This document shows positions 6,693 to 15,841 of a stretch of DNA of 64,000 nucleotides, one piece after another; positions within the stretch are counted from its first letter, which is position 1; each line of letters opens with the position of its first letter. Position numbers and translations under genes: made by a program. This stretch comes from Alistipes timonensis JC136 (GTDB taxonomy: Bacteria; Bacteroidota; Bacteroidia; Bacteroidales; Rikenellaceae): positions 111,662 through 175,661 of the forward strand of contig NZ_FNRI01000008.1 in NCBI RefSeq assembly GCF_900107675.1, read 5' to 3'. A model generated the notes under the pieces. The model had not been told where the DNA came from, did not search any database, and was given only the letters and a program-made list of their open reading frames with translations.

Positions 6693-8249
6693 ATGAAAAC
6701 CGACTTTCTGGTTATCGGTTCCGGCGCTGCGGGACTCTCGTTCGCGCTGAAGGCCGCGGCTCACGGACACGTTACGATCGTCACCAAAGGCGAGATCGAG
6801 GAGTGCAACACCAACTATGCCCAGGGCGGCATCTGCTCGGTCACATACGCCCCCGACACCTTCGAAAAACACATCCGCGACACATTGGTCTGCGGAGCGG
6901 GCAAGTGCGACGAGAAAGCCGTGGAGCTGGTCGTGCGGCGCGCCCCGGAGCTGATCCGGGACCTCATTGCCTGGGGCACGCGCTTCGACAAGACCCCCGA
7001 CGGGCGTTTCGAACTCAACCGCGAGGGCGGCCACTCGGAACACCGCATCCTCCACCACGAGGACCTTACGGGAGCCGAGATCGAACGGGCGCTCGTGGAG
7101 TCGGTGAAGAAGCATCCGAACATCACGGTCCTCGAACACCATTTCGCCATCGACCTGCTGACGCAGCACCACCTGGGCGAGTTCGTCACGCGCCACACGC
7201 GCGGACTGGCCTGCTTCGGGGCTTATGTGCTGGACCTCGAGACGAACGAGATCGAGACCATGCTGTCGAAATTCACCGTCGTAGCCACCGGGGGCTGCGG
7301 CAACGTCTACTCCACCACCTCGAATCCCAACGTCGCCACGGGCGACGGCATCGCCATGTGCCACCGCGCCAAGGCCATCACCGAGAACATGGAGTTCATC
7401 CAGTTCCACCCGACGACGCTCTACAACCCCGGCGAGAAGCCCAATTTCCTCATCACCGAGGCCATGCGCGGTTTCGGCGCCATCCTGCGGCTGCCCGACG
7501 GCAAGGAGTTCATGGACAAATACCATCCGATGAAATCCCTCGCGCCGCGCGACGTCGTGGCCCGGGCCATCTATCGCGAGATGACCAAGCGGGGTTCGGA
7601 TTTCGTCTACCTCGACGTGACGCACAAGGACCCCGACGCCATCCGGAGCCATTTCCCGAACATCTACGAGAAATGCCGCTCGATCGGCATCGACATCACG
7701 AAGGACTGGATTCCCGTGACCCCCGCGGCGCACTACTGCTGCGGCGGCGTGAAGGTCGACCTCAACGGCGAAACGTCGATCAAACGGCTCTACGCGCTGG
7801 GCGAAACCTCGTGCACGGGGCTGCACGGCGCCAACCGCCTGGCGTCGAACTCGCTGATCGAGGCGGTCGTCTACGCCGACCAGGCCGCGCAGCACACCGC
7901 GTCGCTGCTGGAAAAGGTCGATTTCCAGGAGGGCATCCCCGACTGGGATTTCGAAGGCACGCAGCACACCGAGGAGATGCTTATGATCATCCAGTCGAAG
8001 CGCGAGATGCAGACCATCATGTCCAACTACGTGGGCATCGTGCGGTCGAACCTCTCGCTGAAACGCGCCATGCACCGGCTGGAGATACTCTGGCAGGAGA
8101 CCGAGGAGCTTTACAACAAAACCAAGCCCAACCGCGAACTGTGCGAGCTGCGGAACATGATCGCCATCGCCTACCTGGTCATCAAACAGGGCCGCGAGAT
8201 CAAAGAGTCCGTGGGCTGCCACTACAACGCCGATTACCCGAAAGAATAA
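6693..8249 (+). CDS. nadB: L-aspartate oxidase (NadB)
   Basis: This 518-residue flavoprotein oxidises L-aspartate to iminoaspartate, the first step of de novo NAD synthesis. The FAD-binding Rossmann motif VIGSGAAGLSFAL is at residues 7-19. Other family blocks are NYAQGGIC, the substrate-loop region with HSEHRILHHED, ATGGCGNVY, PAAHYCCGGVKVDLNGET and LHGANRLASNSLIE. The C-terminal helical domain ends with CELRNMIAIAYLV. The length is normal. No nadA or nadC lies next to it in the window. prfC starts four bases after its stop, so the two are probably cotranscribed from the divergent promoter region shared with queA. Confidence 0.95.
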   Translation: MKTDFLVIGSGAAGLSFALKAAAHGHVTIVTKGEIEECNTNYAQGGICSVTYAPDTFEKHIRDTLVCGAGKCDEKAVELVVRRAPELIRDLIAWGTRFDKTPDGRFELNREGGHSEHRILHHEDLTGAEIERALVESVKKHPNITVLEHHFAIDLLTQHHLGEFVTRHTRGLACFGAYVLDLETNEIETMLSKFTVVATGGCGNVYSTTSNPNVATGDGIAMCHRAKAITENMEFIQFHPTTLYNPGEKPNFLITEAMRGFGAILRLPDGKEFMDKYHPMKSLAPRDVVARAIYREMTKRGSDFVYLDVTHKDPDAIRSHFPNIYEKCRSIGIDITKDWIPVTPAAHYCCGGVKVDLNGETSIKRLYALGETSCTGLHGANRLASNSLIEAVVYADQAAQHTASLLEKVDFQEGIPDWDFEGTQHTEEMLMIIQSKREMQTIMSNYVGIVRSNLSLKRAMHRLEILWQETEELYNKTKPNRELCELRNMIAIAYLVIKQGREIKESVGCHYNADYPKE

Positions 8250-8252
8250 CGC

Positions 8253-9836
8253 ATGACATTACAGGAAGAAATAACCCGGCGGCGGACCTTCGCCGTCATC
8301 GCCCACCCCGACGCGGGCAAGACCACCCTCACCGAAAAACTGCTGCTGTTCGGCGGCGCCATCCACGTGGCCGGAGCCGTCAAAAGCAACAAGATCAAAA
8401 AAGGCGCAACGTCCGACTTCATGGAGATCGAACGCCAGCGCGGCATCTCGGTGGCCACGGCCGTGATGGGCTTCGAATACCGGGGCTGCAAAATCAACAT
8501 CCTCGACACCCCGGGGCACGAGGACTTCGCCGAGGACACCTACCGCACGCTGACGGCCGTGGACTCGGTCATCATCGTGATCGACGGCGCCAAGGGCGTC
8601 GAGTCCCAGACCCGCAAGCTGATGGCGGTCTGCCGCATGCGCAAGACCCCCGTGATCGTCTTCATCAACAAGTTAGACCGCCCCTCGAAAGAGCCGTTCG
8701 ACCTGCTGGACGAGGTTGAGAAAGAGTTGCAGATCCGCGTGCGGCCGCTGGCTTTCCCCATCTCGAACGGCCCCACGTTCAAGGGCGTCTACAACCTCTA
8801 CGAAAAGAACCTCTCGCTCTTCACGTCGGACGAGAAACTGACGGCCGACGCTTCGACGGCCGAAATTTCGGACCTCGCGTCACAAGAGCTGGAGGGCTAC
8901 ATCGGCGAGAAATTCGCCGACCAGCTGCGGCAGGATGTCGAACTGGTCGAGGGCGTCTACGACGAATTCGACCGCGAGGCATACCTGAGCGGCGAACTGG
9001 CCCCGGTCTTCTTCGGCTCGGCGGTCAACAACTTCGGCGTCCGCGAACTGCTGGACTGCTTCGTGCGCATCGCCCCCTCGCCGCGTCCGGCCCCGACCGA
9101 GACCCGGGCGGTGGAGCCCGGAGAGCCGAAAATGACCGGCTTCGTTTTCAAAATCCACGCCAACATGGACCCCAACCACCGCGACCGCATCGCGTTCCTG
9201 AAGATTTGTTCGGGCACATTCGAGCGCAACAGGAACTACCTGCACGTGCGCAGCGGCAAGCAATTGAAGTTCTCGTCGCCGACGGCCTTCATGGCCGAGA
9301 AGAAGTCGGTGATCGACTTCGCCTATCCGGGCGACATCGTGGGCCTGCACGACACGGGCAACTTCAAAATCGGCGACACCTTCACCGAGGGCGAGAAGCT
9401 CCGTTTCACGGGCATCCCGTCGTTCGCCCCCGAGCAGTTCCGGTACATCGAGAATGCCGACCCGCTGAAATTCAAACAACTGGCCAAGGGAATCGACCAG
9501 CTGATGGACGAGGGTGTGGCGCAGTTGTTCACCTCGTCGCTCAACGGCCGCAAGATCATCGGCACGGTAGGCGCGCTGCAATTCGAGGTCATCCAATACC
9601 GGCTGGAGCACGAGTACAGCGCCGCATGCCGCTGGGAGCCGATCTCGATCTACAAAGCCTGCTGGATCGACAGCGACAACGCCGCGCAGCTGGCCGACTT
9701 CAAACGCCGCAAACACACCAACATGGCTGTCGACAAACACGGCCGCGACGTATTCCTCGCCGACACGAGCTACGGGCTCGCCCTGGCACAGGAGAATTTC
9801 AAAGACATCCGCTTCCATTTCACCTCGGAGTTCTAA
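8253..9836 (+). CDS. prfC: Peptide chain release factor 3 (RF3)
   Basis: This 527-residue translational GTPase recycles RF1/RF2 from the ribosome after peptide release. The G1 motif AHPDAGKTTLTEK is at about residues 18-30, the switch regions contain RGISVATAVMGFEY, G3 is DTPGHEDFAEDTYR and G4 is NKLDRPS. The GATSDFMEIE block and the C-terminal FEVIQYRLEHEYSAACRWEP separate RF3 from EF-G and LepA. The gene begins four bases after nadB and ends at a terminator shared with the pirin gene. Confidence 0.96.
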   Translation: MTLQEEITRRRTFAVIAHPDAGKTTLTEKLLLFGGAIHVAGAVKSNKIKKGATSDFMEIERQRGISVATAVMGFEYRGCKINILDTPGHEDFAEDTYRTLTAVDSVIIVIDGAKGVESQTRKLMAVCRMRKTPVIVFINKLDRPSKEPFDLLDEVEKELQIRVRPLAFPISNGPTFKGVYNLYEKNLSLFTSDEKLTADASTAEISDLASQELEGYIGEKFADQLRQDVELVEGVYDEFDREAYLSGELAPVFFGSAVNNFGVRELLDCFVRIAPSPRPAPTETRAVEPGEPKMTGFVFKIHANMDPNHRDRIAFLKICSGTFERNRNYLHVRSGKQLKFSSPTAFMAEKKSVIDFAYPGDIVGLHDTGNFKIGDTFTEGEKLRFTGIPSFAPEQFRYIENADPLKFKQLAKGIDQLMDEGVAQLFTSSLNGRKIIGTVGALQFEVIQYRLEHEYSAACRWEPISIYKACWIDSDNAAQLADFKRRKHTNMAVDKHGRDVFLADTSYGLALAQENFKDIRFHFTSEF

Positions 9837-9844
9837 AACACAAA

Positions 9845-9876
9845 AAATCCGCCGGAGTCTGCACTCCGGCGGATTT
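9845..9876. terminator. Bidirectional terminator between prfC and the pirin gene
   Basis: A perfect 14-bp stem (9845-9858 with 9863-9876) closes the loop CTGC, with A-rich and T-rich shoulders. It serves prfC (stop 9836) and the minus-strand pirin gene (stop 9894). Confidence 0.88.
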
Positions 9877-9893
9877 GCTTCTAACGAAACGGT

Positions 9894-10613
9894 TCAGACC
9901 TCCATCGGGACCTCAATAATCAGCAACTTGGCATCTTCGGAGGCTTTGATCCGAAAATCGTCAGCATCCTCTATACCCATGCCGTCGCGGGGTCCGAGCT
10001 CTTCGCCCGCCACCTCGGCGCGTCCCTCGACCACGAAGACATAGGCTCCGTTGCCGTGGAGATTCATCCGGTACTCCGTCTCATGCCCGGCGTCGAGGCC
10101 CAGCGTATAGAACCACGCCTGCTGGTGAATCCACCCGACGTGCTCGCCGCCGTGGCCCTCGGGGCCCACGATCAGCCGCAGTTCGTTACGCTTCCCGGGC
10201 AGCAGCTCGACCTGGTTGTAACGGGGCGTATGGTTGTCGGCATCGGTGAGCACCCAGATTTGCAGGAACTTCACCGGCTCCTCGCGGCTGGCGTTCATCT
10301 CGCTGTGCGTGATGCCCGTGCCGGCGCTCATCACCTGGATTTCGCCCGGTTCGAGCACCTTCATATGCCCCATGCTGTCGCCGTGCTTCAGCGCGCCCGA
10401 GAGCACGATCGAAACAATCTCCATGTTGTCGTGGGGATGCGTCCCGAACCCCTCGCCCGGAGCCACCGTATCATCGTTCAGCACCCTCAGGGCGCCGAAA
10501 TGAACGCGCGCGGGGTCGTAATATCCGGCGAAACTGAAAGTATGGTGTGTCTGGAGCCAGCCGTGATCGGCGTACCCGCGGGTCCCGGCTCTGTGAATCG
10601 TCTTTTTCATCAT
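9894..10613 (-). CDS. Pirin family protein (YhhW-type bicupin)
   Basis: This 239-residue bicupin is close in length to E. coli YhhW, which has quercetin 2,3-dioxygenase activity in vitro. The N-terminal cupin carries the metal ligands expected for the family: His59 and His61 in THPHDNMEI, and His103 and Glu105 in THSEM. The C-terminal cupin (about residues 130-235) is degenerate and lacks the ligand set, as usual. The physiological substrate is unknown. Two ATGs overlap at the start (10613 and 10610) and cannot be separated. It begins 48 bases after the KamA-type gene on the same strand, without a terminator between, so cotranscription is possible. Confidence 0.9.
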   Translation of the reverse strand: MMKKTIHRAGTRGYADHGWLQTHHTFSFAGYYDPARVHFGALRVLNDDTVAPGEGFGTHPHDNMEIVSIVLSGALKHGDSMGHMKVLEPGEIQVMSAGTGITHSEMNASREEPVKFLQIWVLTDADNHTPRYNQVELLPGKRNELRLIVGPEGHGGEHVGWIHQQAWFYTLGLDAGHETEYRMNLHGNGAYVFVVEGRAEVAGEELGPRDGMGIEDADDFRIKASEDAKLLIIEVPMEV

Positions 10614-10661
10614 TGCATTCGTTTAATAATCATTATATAACAAACGCAAAATCAGTGCCGT

Positions 10662-12776
10662 TTATTGTATCTGCCCCAGCTCCAGGTTGCTCACCCGGTC
10701 GGTCACGCCGAACCCGAAACCGGGGTATTCGTAGAGTCCGAAACGGGGTTCCGTCTCGCCCCGGGTATAGGCCCAGATCGAAGCGTAATCCTCGGGGTCC
10801 TCGCCCATTTTGCCGAGCTGGCGCAGGTAAGCGGCCACCGACTTGTTCTCGACGATGAATATCTCGCCCATGCGGTCGATGATCGGACTGTGACGGCGCG
10901 TGCGGTCGTGGTCGAAGCGCAGAATGCGGCGCCCCTCGGGGGTGAGACCCACCAGCCGGAAGGTCATGCTCTTGCCGATGGCCGGCAGGTTCAGCACGCT
11001 GCGGTCCGTGGCGAGGAACGGCAGGCGGTATTTGCGCATGAAACGCCGGAGCTTGGCCGCCGTATCGCGTCCGTCGGCCAGCAGCGCGTCGAGTTCCGAA
11101 GCCTGTTCCGCCGTAAGGCGTCCGTAAATCTTCTCCTCGTGCTGCTCCTGCATCGAGCGGCTGTTGGGCGTGAAGACCGCGCGGTTCTCCTCGAAACCTT
11201 TGACCGAGAAGGTGTAATAGCACACCACGCCCAGCGAATTGAGCACCTGCCGCAGACGTGCGGTGTGTCCGCGGCGCGAGGCAGCCACGGTGTAGACCAA
11301 CTGGTTGGTGATAAGCCATCCCGCCGAAAGAATCTTCCGGATAGCCTCCTCGGCTTCGGGCGTCACTTCGAGCGGCGTCTGGAAATGGGTCTGGATGATG
11401 AACTGCTTCACGCCGACGGCCGACGCCTTCTCACGAAATTCGCGCAGGATTTCCACCAGCCCGTCGTTCACACGCATCGGCAGGTAGGCCAACAGGCGCG
11501 ATCCGAGACGCACGCGCTGCAATTCGGCGTATTTCTCCCCGTCGGGACGCCCGGCATTGGCCTTCCGCTTGCGGCAGGCCATGCGGTAAACCGCCTCGAG
11601 GATATTTTGCAGGGTCTTGTTCTGGCTCATCAGCGCGTCACCGCCCGTGATGAGGATGTCGCGCAACTGGGTGTCCTCTTCGAAATAGTTCATCAGCCGA
11701 CGCAGCTTGCGCTCCCACGACTCTTTGGGACGCAGCGCCTCGAATTCGAAATTGAGGCGTTCGCTCTGGAAATCGTACATCCGCTGGCACGAAGCGCACA
11801 GGCCGCCGCAGGCGCGGCCCATCGTGTCGGGGATCAGGATCGCCACCTCCGGATAGCGGCGGTGGATGTTGTGTCCGTCGGGCAGCAGCCACCCGGCAGC
11901 ATTGGGCTTGCCCGCCTCGACGACATCCTCGCGCTCCCAGGCGCGAATCTGCCCGTAAGTCTCGACCAGTTGCGGCGAATAGAGGATGTAACTGCGGATG
12001 GCTGCATCGTCGTAGCCGTCGCCCGTGACATCGAGCAGCGAAAGGTAATAGGGCGTGGCGAAGAAGGGCATCCCTTTCTTGCGGGCCTTCGAGAGCAGGT
12101 ACATCGTCTCCGACGACAGCGACCCGGCCAGAAAGCGGTTCAGCTCCGAAGGACTTTTCACGGCCATGGCCAGCTGGAAGCGGAAATCGTCCCACCACGC
12201 GGCCACCTGCCGGTATTTTTCGTCGTAAGTCATCCCCTCGGCGAACAGATAGCGCGACGGGGTTTTCGACTTGCGGTTCTCGATCTTCTGCACCAGCAGG
12301 TGCAGCATCCGCTCGCGGTTGTCGGCGCGGATGGCCCGCACCTCCTCGTCCTGCCCCGAAAGCCAGCGCTCGGTGCGGTTGCGCACGCGCTGCGGCGAAG
12401 GCAGCGGGATTTCCGCCCCGTCGAGCAGGCGGAACAGATGGAACAGATCGACAAACAGGTCGGAAGGCATCTCGGAATTTGCGAGCCGTCCGGTAAGGAA
12501 CTGCCACAACAGCGTCAAGGTCTGTACTTCCAATTGACAGTCCGTGGATAATTCATGGACTTCTTGTCCGTCGTAACCGATCAACAGTCGAATCTGCTCC
12601 GCAGCTTCGCTCTCCGCAGCGGCATGCCGGTCCACGAACTCCCCGAGGCGCATGCGAAACTCCGCACCGTCGCTGCTGGCGTCGGCGAGGGCTGCAAGGC
12701 CGGGTAACTCCTGGCGATAGAGCAGTCCGAGCTGGGAAAGGGTCAGTGCAAGCATTTTCTTTTGCTTCATACGCAT
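10662..12776 (-). CDS. KamA-family radical SAM protein (lysine 2,3-aminomutase-like, extended)
   Basis: This 704-residue protein has a radical SAM core resembling lysine 2,3-aminomutase. The cluster motif C323-GGL-C327-AS-C330 is followed by ILITGGDALM, LPMRVNDGLVEIL and FIIQTHFQTPLEVTPEA, all in the KamA order. Classical KamA is near 420 residues, so about 300 residues before the cluster and 80 or more after are extra; the N-terminal part looks helical and resembles nothing I can name. The reaction is therefore uncertain, perhaps another amino-group migration or a non-aminomutase radical reaction. An alternative ATG lies two codons downstream. A pirin gene follows on the same strand. Confidence 0.8.
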   Translation of the reverse strand: MRMKQKKMLALTLSQLGLLYRQELPGLAALADASSDGAEFRMRLGEFVDRHAAAESEAAEQIRLLIGYDGQEVHELSTDCQLEVQTLTLLWQFLTGRLANSEMPSDLFVDLFHLFRLLDGAEIPLPSPQRVRNRTERWLSGQDEEVRAIRADNRERMLHLLVQKIENRKSKTPSRYLFAEGMTYDEKYRQVAAWWDDFRFQLAMAVKSPSELNRFLAGSLSSETMYLLSKARKKGMPFFATPYYLSLLDVTGDGYDDAAIRSYILYSPQLVETYGQIRAWEREDVVEAGKPNAAGWLLPDGHNIHRRYPEVAILIPDTMGRACGGLCASCQRMYDFQSERLNFEFEALRPKESWERKLRRLMNYFEEDTQLRDILITGGDALMSQNKTLQNILEAVYRMACRKRKANAGRPDGEKYAELQRVRLGSRLLAYLPMRVNDGLVEILREFREKASAVGVKQFIIQTHFQTPLEVTPEAEEAIRKILSAGWLITNQLVYTVAASRRGHTARLRQVLNSLGVVCYYTFSVKGFEENRAVFTPNSRSMQEQHEEKIYGRLTAEQASELDALLADGRDTAAKLRRFMRKYRLPFLATDRSVLNLPAIGKSMTFRLVGLTPEGRRILRFDHDRTRRHSPIIDRMGEIFIVENKSVAAYLRQLGKMGEDPEDYASIWAYTRGETEPRFGLYEYPGFGFGVTDRVSNLELGQIQ

Positions 12777-12971
12777 TTTTTATTTAAGTTATTCGAGATA
12801 GGCGCAAAATTGCATATTCACACCGGAGCGTCACGGCCGGATTGCATTTTGCGGGAACAATATAGTAAAAATTTTTAATATATTCAAACATATTACAGCA
12901 AATCTTCTGCATTTGAATAAAATCATGCCAGTCTTTCCGAAACAAGAACGATCCGACCGTACCTCTTTTCT

Positions 12972-13006
12972 GCAAAATAAAAGCCGCAACTTCCGGAAGT
13001 TGCGGC
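12972..13006 (-). terminator. Terminator of the surface-polysaccharide operon
   Basis: The perfect palindrome at 12983-13006 (GCCGCAACTTCC and its complement) is followed on the minus strand by TTTTATTTT. It lies 35 bases after the stop of the last operon gene. The rest of the 12,777-13,040 gap holds no convincing gene, only A+T-rich sequence ahead of the KamA-type gene. Confidence 0.88.
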
Positions 13007-13040
13007 CCTCAGCGACATGCGGTATCCAAGGCGGATAAAA

Positions 13041-13631
13041 TCACTTCGACACGACAGCCTTAAAAGTCTGACAGATCAATTTAAAATCTCCCCGGAACGA
13101 GTGGTTCGCCACATATTCCAGATTTATCCGCAACTTGTCCTGCATGATCACATCGACATAATACCGTTCCGGATCATCGACCTGCTCCAACAATTCATTC
13201 TCATTGCGGTAACGGATCGATGCCAGGTCCGTTATGCCGGGACGGACATCGAGCACATGCATCTGTTCGGGGCTATACAGATCGACATATTTGCGGACCT
13301 CCGGCCGGGGCCCTACCAGGCTCATATCCCCGACAAAAACATTGATGAGCTGCGGAAGCTCATCCAGTTTGTACCGACGAATATAATATCCCGACCGGGT
13401 CACCCGCGGATCGTGTCCCCCGATCGTTATCAGCCCCTTTTTGTCAGAACCGACCCGCATCGAACGGAATTTGTACAGCCTGAAATCCCCGTTATTGCGT
13501 CCGACACGCACCTGACGGTAAAAGACCGGTCCTTTGGAATCGCATTTGATCCAAACGGCCAGGACAAGAAATAACGGGCTTAAGACAAGCAGTCCCAAAC
13601 CGCTCGCCACAAGATCGAAAAAACGTTTCAA
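13041..13631 (-). CDS. Undecaprenyl-phosphate sugar-1-phosphate transferase (PglC/WcaJ-C type)
   Basis: This 196-residue protein is the small monotopic form of the phosphoglycosyl transferase. One N-terminal hydrophobic helix (about residues 8-30) precedes the catalytic domain. Signature blocks are GPVFYRQVRVG, FRLYKFRSMR, KLDELPQLINVFVGDMSLVGPRPE (with the Asp-Glu dyad) and RPGITDLASI. It should load the first sugar phosphate onto undecaprenyl phosphate at the cytoplasmic face of the inner membrane. Its size and its neighbour, a DegT aminotransferase, resemble the Campylobacter PglC/PglE pair, suggesting a 4-amino sugar such as di-N-acetylbacillosamine as first sugar; this is inference. It is last in the operon. 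Confidence 0.9.
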   Translation of the reverse strand: MKRFFDLVASGLGLLVLSPLFLVLAVWIKCDSKGPVFYRQVRVGRNNGDFRLYKFRSMRVGSDKKGLITIGGHDPRVTRSGYYIRRYKLDELPQLINVFVGDMSLVGPRPEVRKYVDLYSPEQMHVLDVRPGITDLASIRYRNENELLEQVDDPERYYVDVIMQDKLRINLEYVANHSFRGDFKLICQTFKAVVSK

Positions 13632-13640
13632 CGGAATGGA

Positions 13641-14840
13641 TTATTTCGAAATGATATCGACGAAATTGGAGATGACATATTCAATATCGTCGTCGGTAAG
13701 ACGCGTATGCAGCGGAAGCGTCATTTCGTTGCGGTATTGGTCATAGGCATTCGGATAATCCGCAATATCGAACCCCAGAGCCTTGTAGGCCGTCATCATC
13801 GGAAGCGGTTTGTAATGGACGTTGCAGGCGATTCCCCGCTCCGCCATTTTGACAATGACATCGTTCCGCTCGGCGACATCCCGTCCCGACAAACGCACCA
13901 TATAGAGGTGTCCGCTCGAAGCGTGATCCGCCCCATAATGGTCGAGCGTCTGAACCGGGCAGTTTTTCAGCGCTTCGTCATAGCGGTCGATCAGCTCGCG
14001 GCGACGGCGCAGCATTTCCGGATAACGCTTCAACTGCGCAAGGCCGATCCCGGCCATGATATCCGTCATGTTGCATTTGAAATTCGGAGCGACGATATCA
14101 TACTCCCAGGCGCCGAGCTGCGTTTTGGCCAGAGCGTCCTTGCTCTGTCCGTGAAGCGACAGTAATTGGAATTGCCTATAAAGCCATTCATTATCGACAC
14201 CGGGAATCGGACGCCACGTAAGCGCCCCGCCTTCAGCCGTCGTGAGGTTCTTCACGGCATGGAACGAAAACGAGGTGAAATCGGCAATCTCCCCGCACAT
14301 CCGTCCACGCCGCTGCGCCCCAAAAGCATGGGCGGCATCGGATAAAACGACAACCCGTCCGAATGCCTGCTGAAGATCATTCGCAGAACAGAAAAGGTGT
14401 TTTTTACCTTCAACAGCCGCATAAATCCGGTCATAATCACAGACGATCCCGCCAAGATCCACCGGCACGACGACTTTCGTGCGCTCTGTAATGGCATCGG
14501 CAAGTTTATCGTAGTCCATTTCAAAAGAACCGGGGGCCGTATCGACCAATACGACTTTTGCGCCGACATGGCACGTCACGCTGGCCGTAGCAGTATAAGT
14601 GTAAGCGGAAGTAATGACCTCATCCCCGGGGCCGACCCCCAGTACGCGGAGAATCAGCTCCATGCACGCCGTCGCAGAGTTCAGGCACACGGACTTTTCC
14701 GTCTGGCAGCACATCGAAATCAGGTTTTCAAACTCTTTGGTGCGGGGGCCCGTCGTAATCCAGCCCGAACGCAGAGCCTCGGCAACTTCGGCAATCTCCG
14801 CCTCCGTCATATCGGGAGGCGAAAAGGAGATATGTTTCAT
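13641..14840 (-). CDS. DegT/DnrJ/EryC1/StrS-family PLP-dependent sugar aminotransferase
   Basis: This 399-residue fold-type I aminotransferase converts a 4-keto (or 3-keto) nucleotide sugar to an amino sugar with glutamate as donor. The PLP lysine is Lys197 in FHAVKNLTTAEGG; SDAAHAFGA holds Asp168 for the pyridine nitrogen. GWITTGPRTKEFE at the start is typical. The natural partner here is the membrane-bound 4,6-dehydratase encoded near the start of the operon, as in the PglF-PglE pair. Its ATG overlaps the stop of the upstream glycosyltransferase gene by four bases (ATGA). The PglC-type transferase gene follows after nine bases. Confidence 0.9.
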   Translation of the reverse strand: MKHISFSPPDMTEAEIAEVAEALRSGWITTGPRTKEFENLISMCCQTEKSVCLNSATACMELILRVLGVGPGDEVITSAYTYTATASVTCHVGAKVVLVDTAPGSFEMDYDKLADAITERTKVVVPVDLGGIVCDYDRIYAAVEGKKHLFCSANDLQQAFGRVVVLSDAAHAFGAQRRGRMCGEIADFTSFSFHAVKNLTTAEGGALTWRPIPGVDNEWLYRQFQLLSLHGQSKDALAKTQLGAWEYDIVAPNFKCNMTDIMAGIGLAQLKRYPEMLRRRRELIDRYDEALKNCPVQTLDHYGADHASSGHLYMVRLSGRDVAERNDVIVKMAERGIACNVHYKPLPMMTAYKALGFDIADYPNAYDQYRNEMTLPLHTRLTDDDIEYVISNFVDIISK

Positions 14841-15841
14841 ATATTAAATTCCTTTTTATTAATAATCAATCCCTTCATTGTTCCAAAACCATATGCCACA
14901 TGTACGGCAGGAAGTAACAGCAATAAGGCCGGGAACGCTTTCCATTGACGTTCCTTACGGCAGACAAATACGGATGAAACCAGACATGAGAGAAAATAGA
15001 TGCCGAGTAATACGAGTAATACGATCCAGGCCGGATGCCATAGCGCACCTATCACAATCCCTCCCAAGATGCCACCAACAAACACCAGCGGCACCAAATG
15101 CCGTACCCCCACCAGCCGGCCCGGCATTTTCACCAATTTGGCGACAGACTTTCCGTTCGCAAACATCTGTTTGACACTGGTCATTAACGTCGGCCTGGCA
15201 TAATAGGCCGACCGGATCGCCGGATCGAAATAGATTTTATATCCCCTACGCCGGATTCTCGCATTATACTCATTGTCCTCACCTCGCGCCAACCGCTCAT
15301 CCATCCCTCCTACCGCCTCAATGACCTCACGGCGAAAAGCGCCGAAAGGGACAGTATCCACCTCTCCGGGAACAGCTCCAACCCGGAATGCAGCTCCGCC
15401 GATTCCCATACGCATTTTATTGAGCAAGGCGTTGGCAACGGCAAAAGGAGTATTTCGAGAGGGTAAAATCAAGCAACGCCCTCCCACATTCCCGGAACAG
15501 GCATCTGAGAGTAGTCTGGACACGCATAATCCGATATAATCCGGATAATAATATGCATGCGCGTCAAGCCGGATAATAATAGGAGCCGAGGACTCTTTCA
15601 CCCCGATATTGAAAGCTGCCGCCTGGATTTTCAACGGATTATCCAACATCCGGAGATTGTCGTGCATTCGGGCGATTTCGGCTACAATACATTTTGTCCT
15701 GTCAGAGCTTCCGCCGTCGACAACCATAATATCCATCATATCAGATGGGTATACCTGATCAAACACCGACTGAAGACATTTTTCAATAAACCGCTCCTCG
15801 TTCAGCGTCGGTATGACAATGGCAACCGGAGATGTAATCAT
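14837..15841 (-). CDS. Family 2 glycosyltransferase with C-terminal membrane segments
   Basis: This 334-residue inverting GT-A enzyme starts with VAIVIPTLNEERFIEKCLQS. It has the VVDGGSSDRT nucleotide-binding block, a metal-binding RLDAHAYYYPDYI, and MDERLARGEDNEYNARIRRRGYKI as the acceptor and base region. Two or three hydrophobic segments follow residue 245, resembling ExoA-type enzymes that sit on the inner membrane. The sugar is not predictable. Four-base ATGA overlaps join it to both neighbouring genes, so translation is probably coupled. Confidence 0.85.
   Translation of the reverse strand: MITSPVAIVIPTLNEERFIEKCLQSVFDQVYPSDMMDIMVVDGGSSDRTKCIVAEIARMHDNLRMLDNPLKIQAAAFNIGVKESSAPIIIRLDAHAYYYPDYIGLCVSRLLSDACSGNVGGRCLILPSRNTPFAVANALLNKMRMGIGGAAFRVGAVPGEVDTVPFGAFRREVIEAVGGMDERLARGEDNEYNARIRRRGYKIYFDPAIRSAYYARPTLMTSVKQMFANGKSVAKLVKMPGRLVGVRHLVPLVFVGGILGGIVIGALWHPAWIVLLVLLGIYFLSCLVSSVFVCRKERQWKAFPALLLLLPAVHVAYGFGTMKGLIINKKEFNI

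Noticed and set aside
5400..8222. A 940-codon minus-strand open frame that appears to fuse an unknown N-terminal half to QueA
   Set aside because: The first 537 codons are the reverse-strand shadow of nadB and high-GC codon bias keeps them open. QueA starts at 6611 with its canonical N-terminus, and promoters lie between the genes.
12784..12975. A 63-codon minus-strand frame in the gap before the KamA-type gene
   Set aside because: No promoter, odd composition, and it overlaps the sequence expected to hold the KamA gene's own promoter. No family resemblance.
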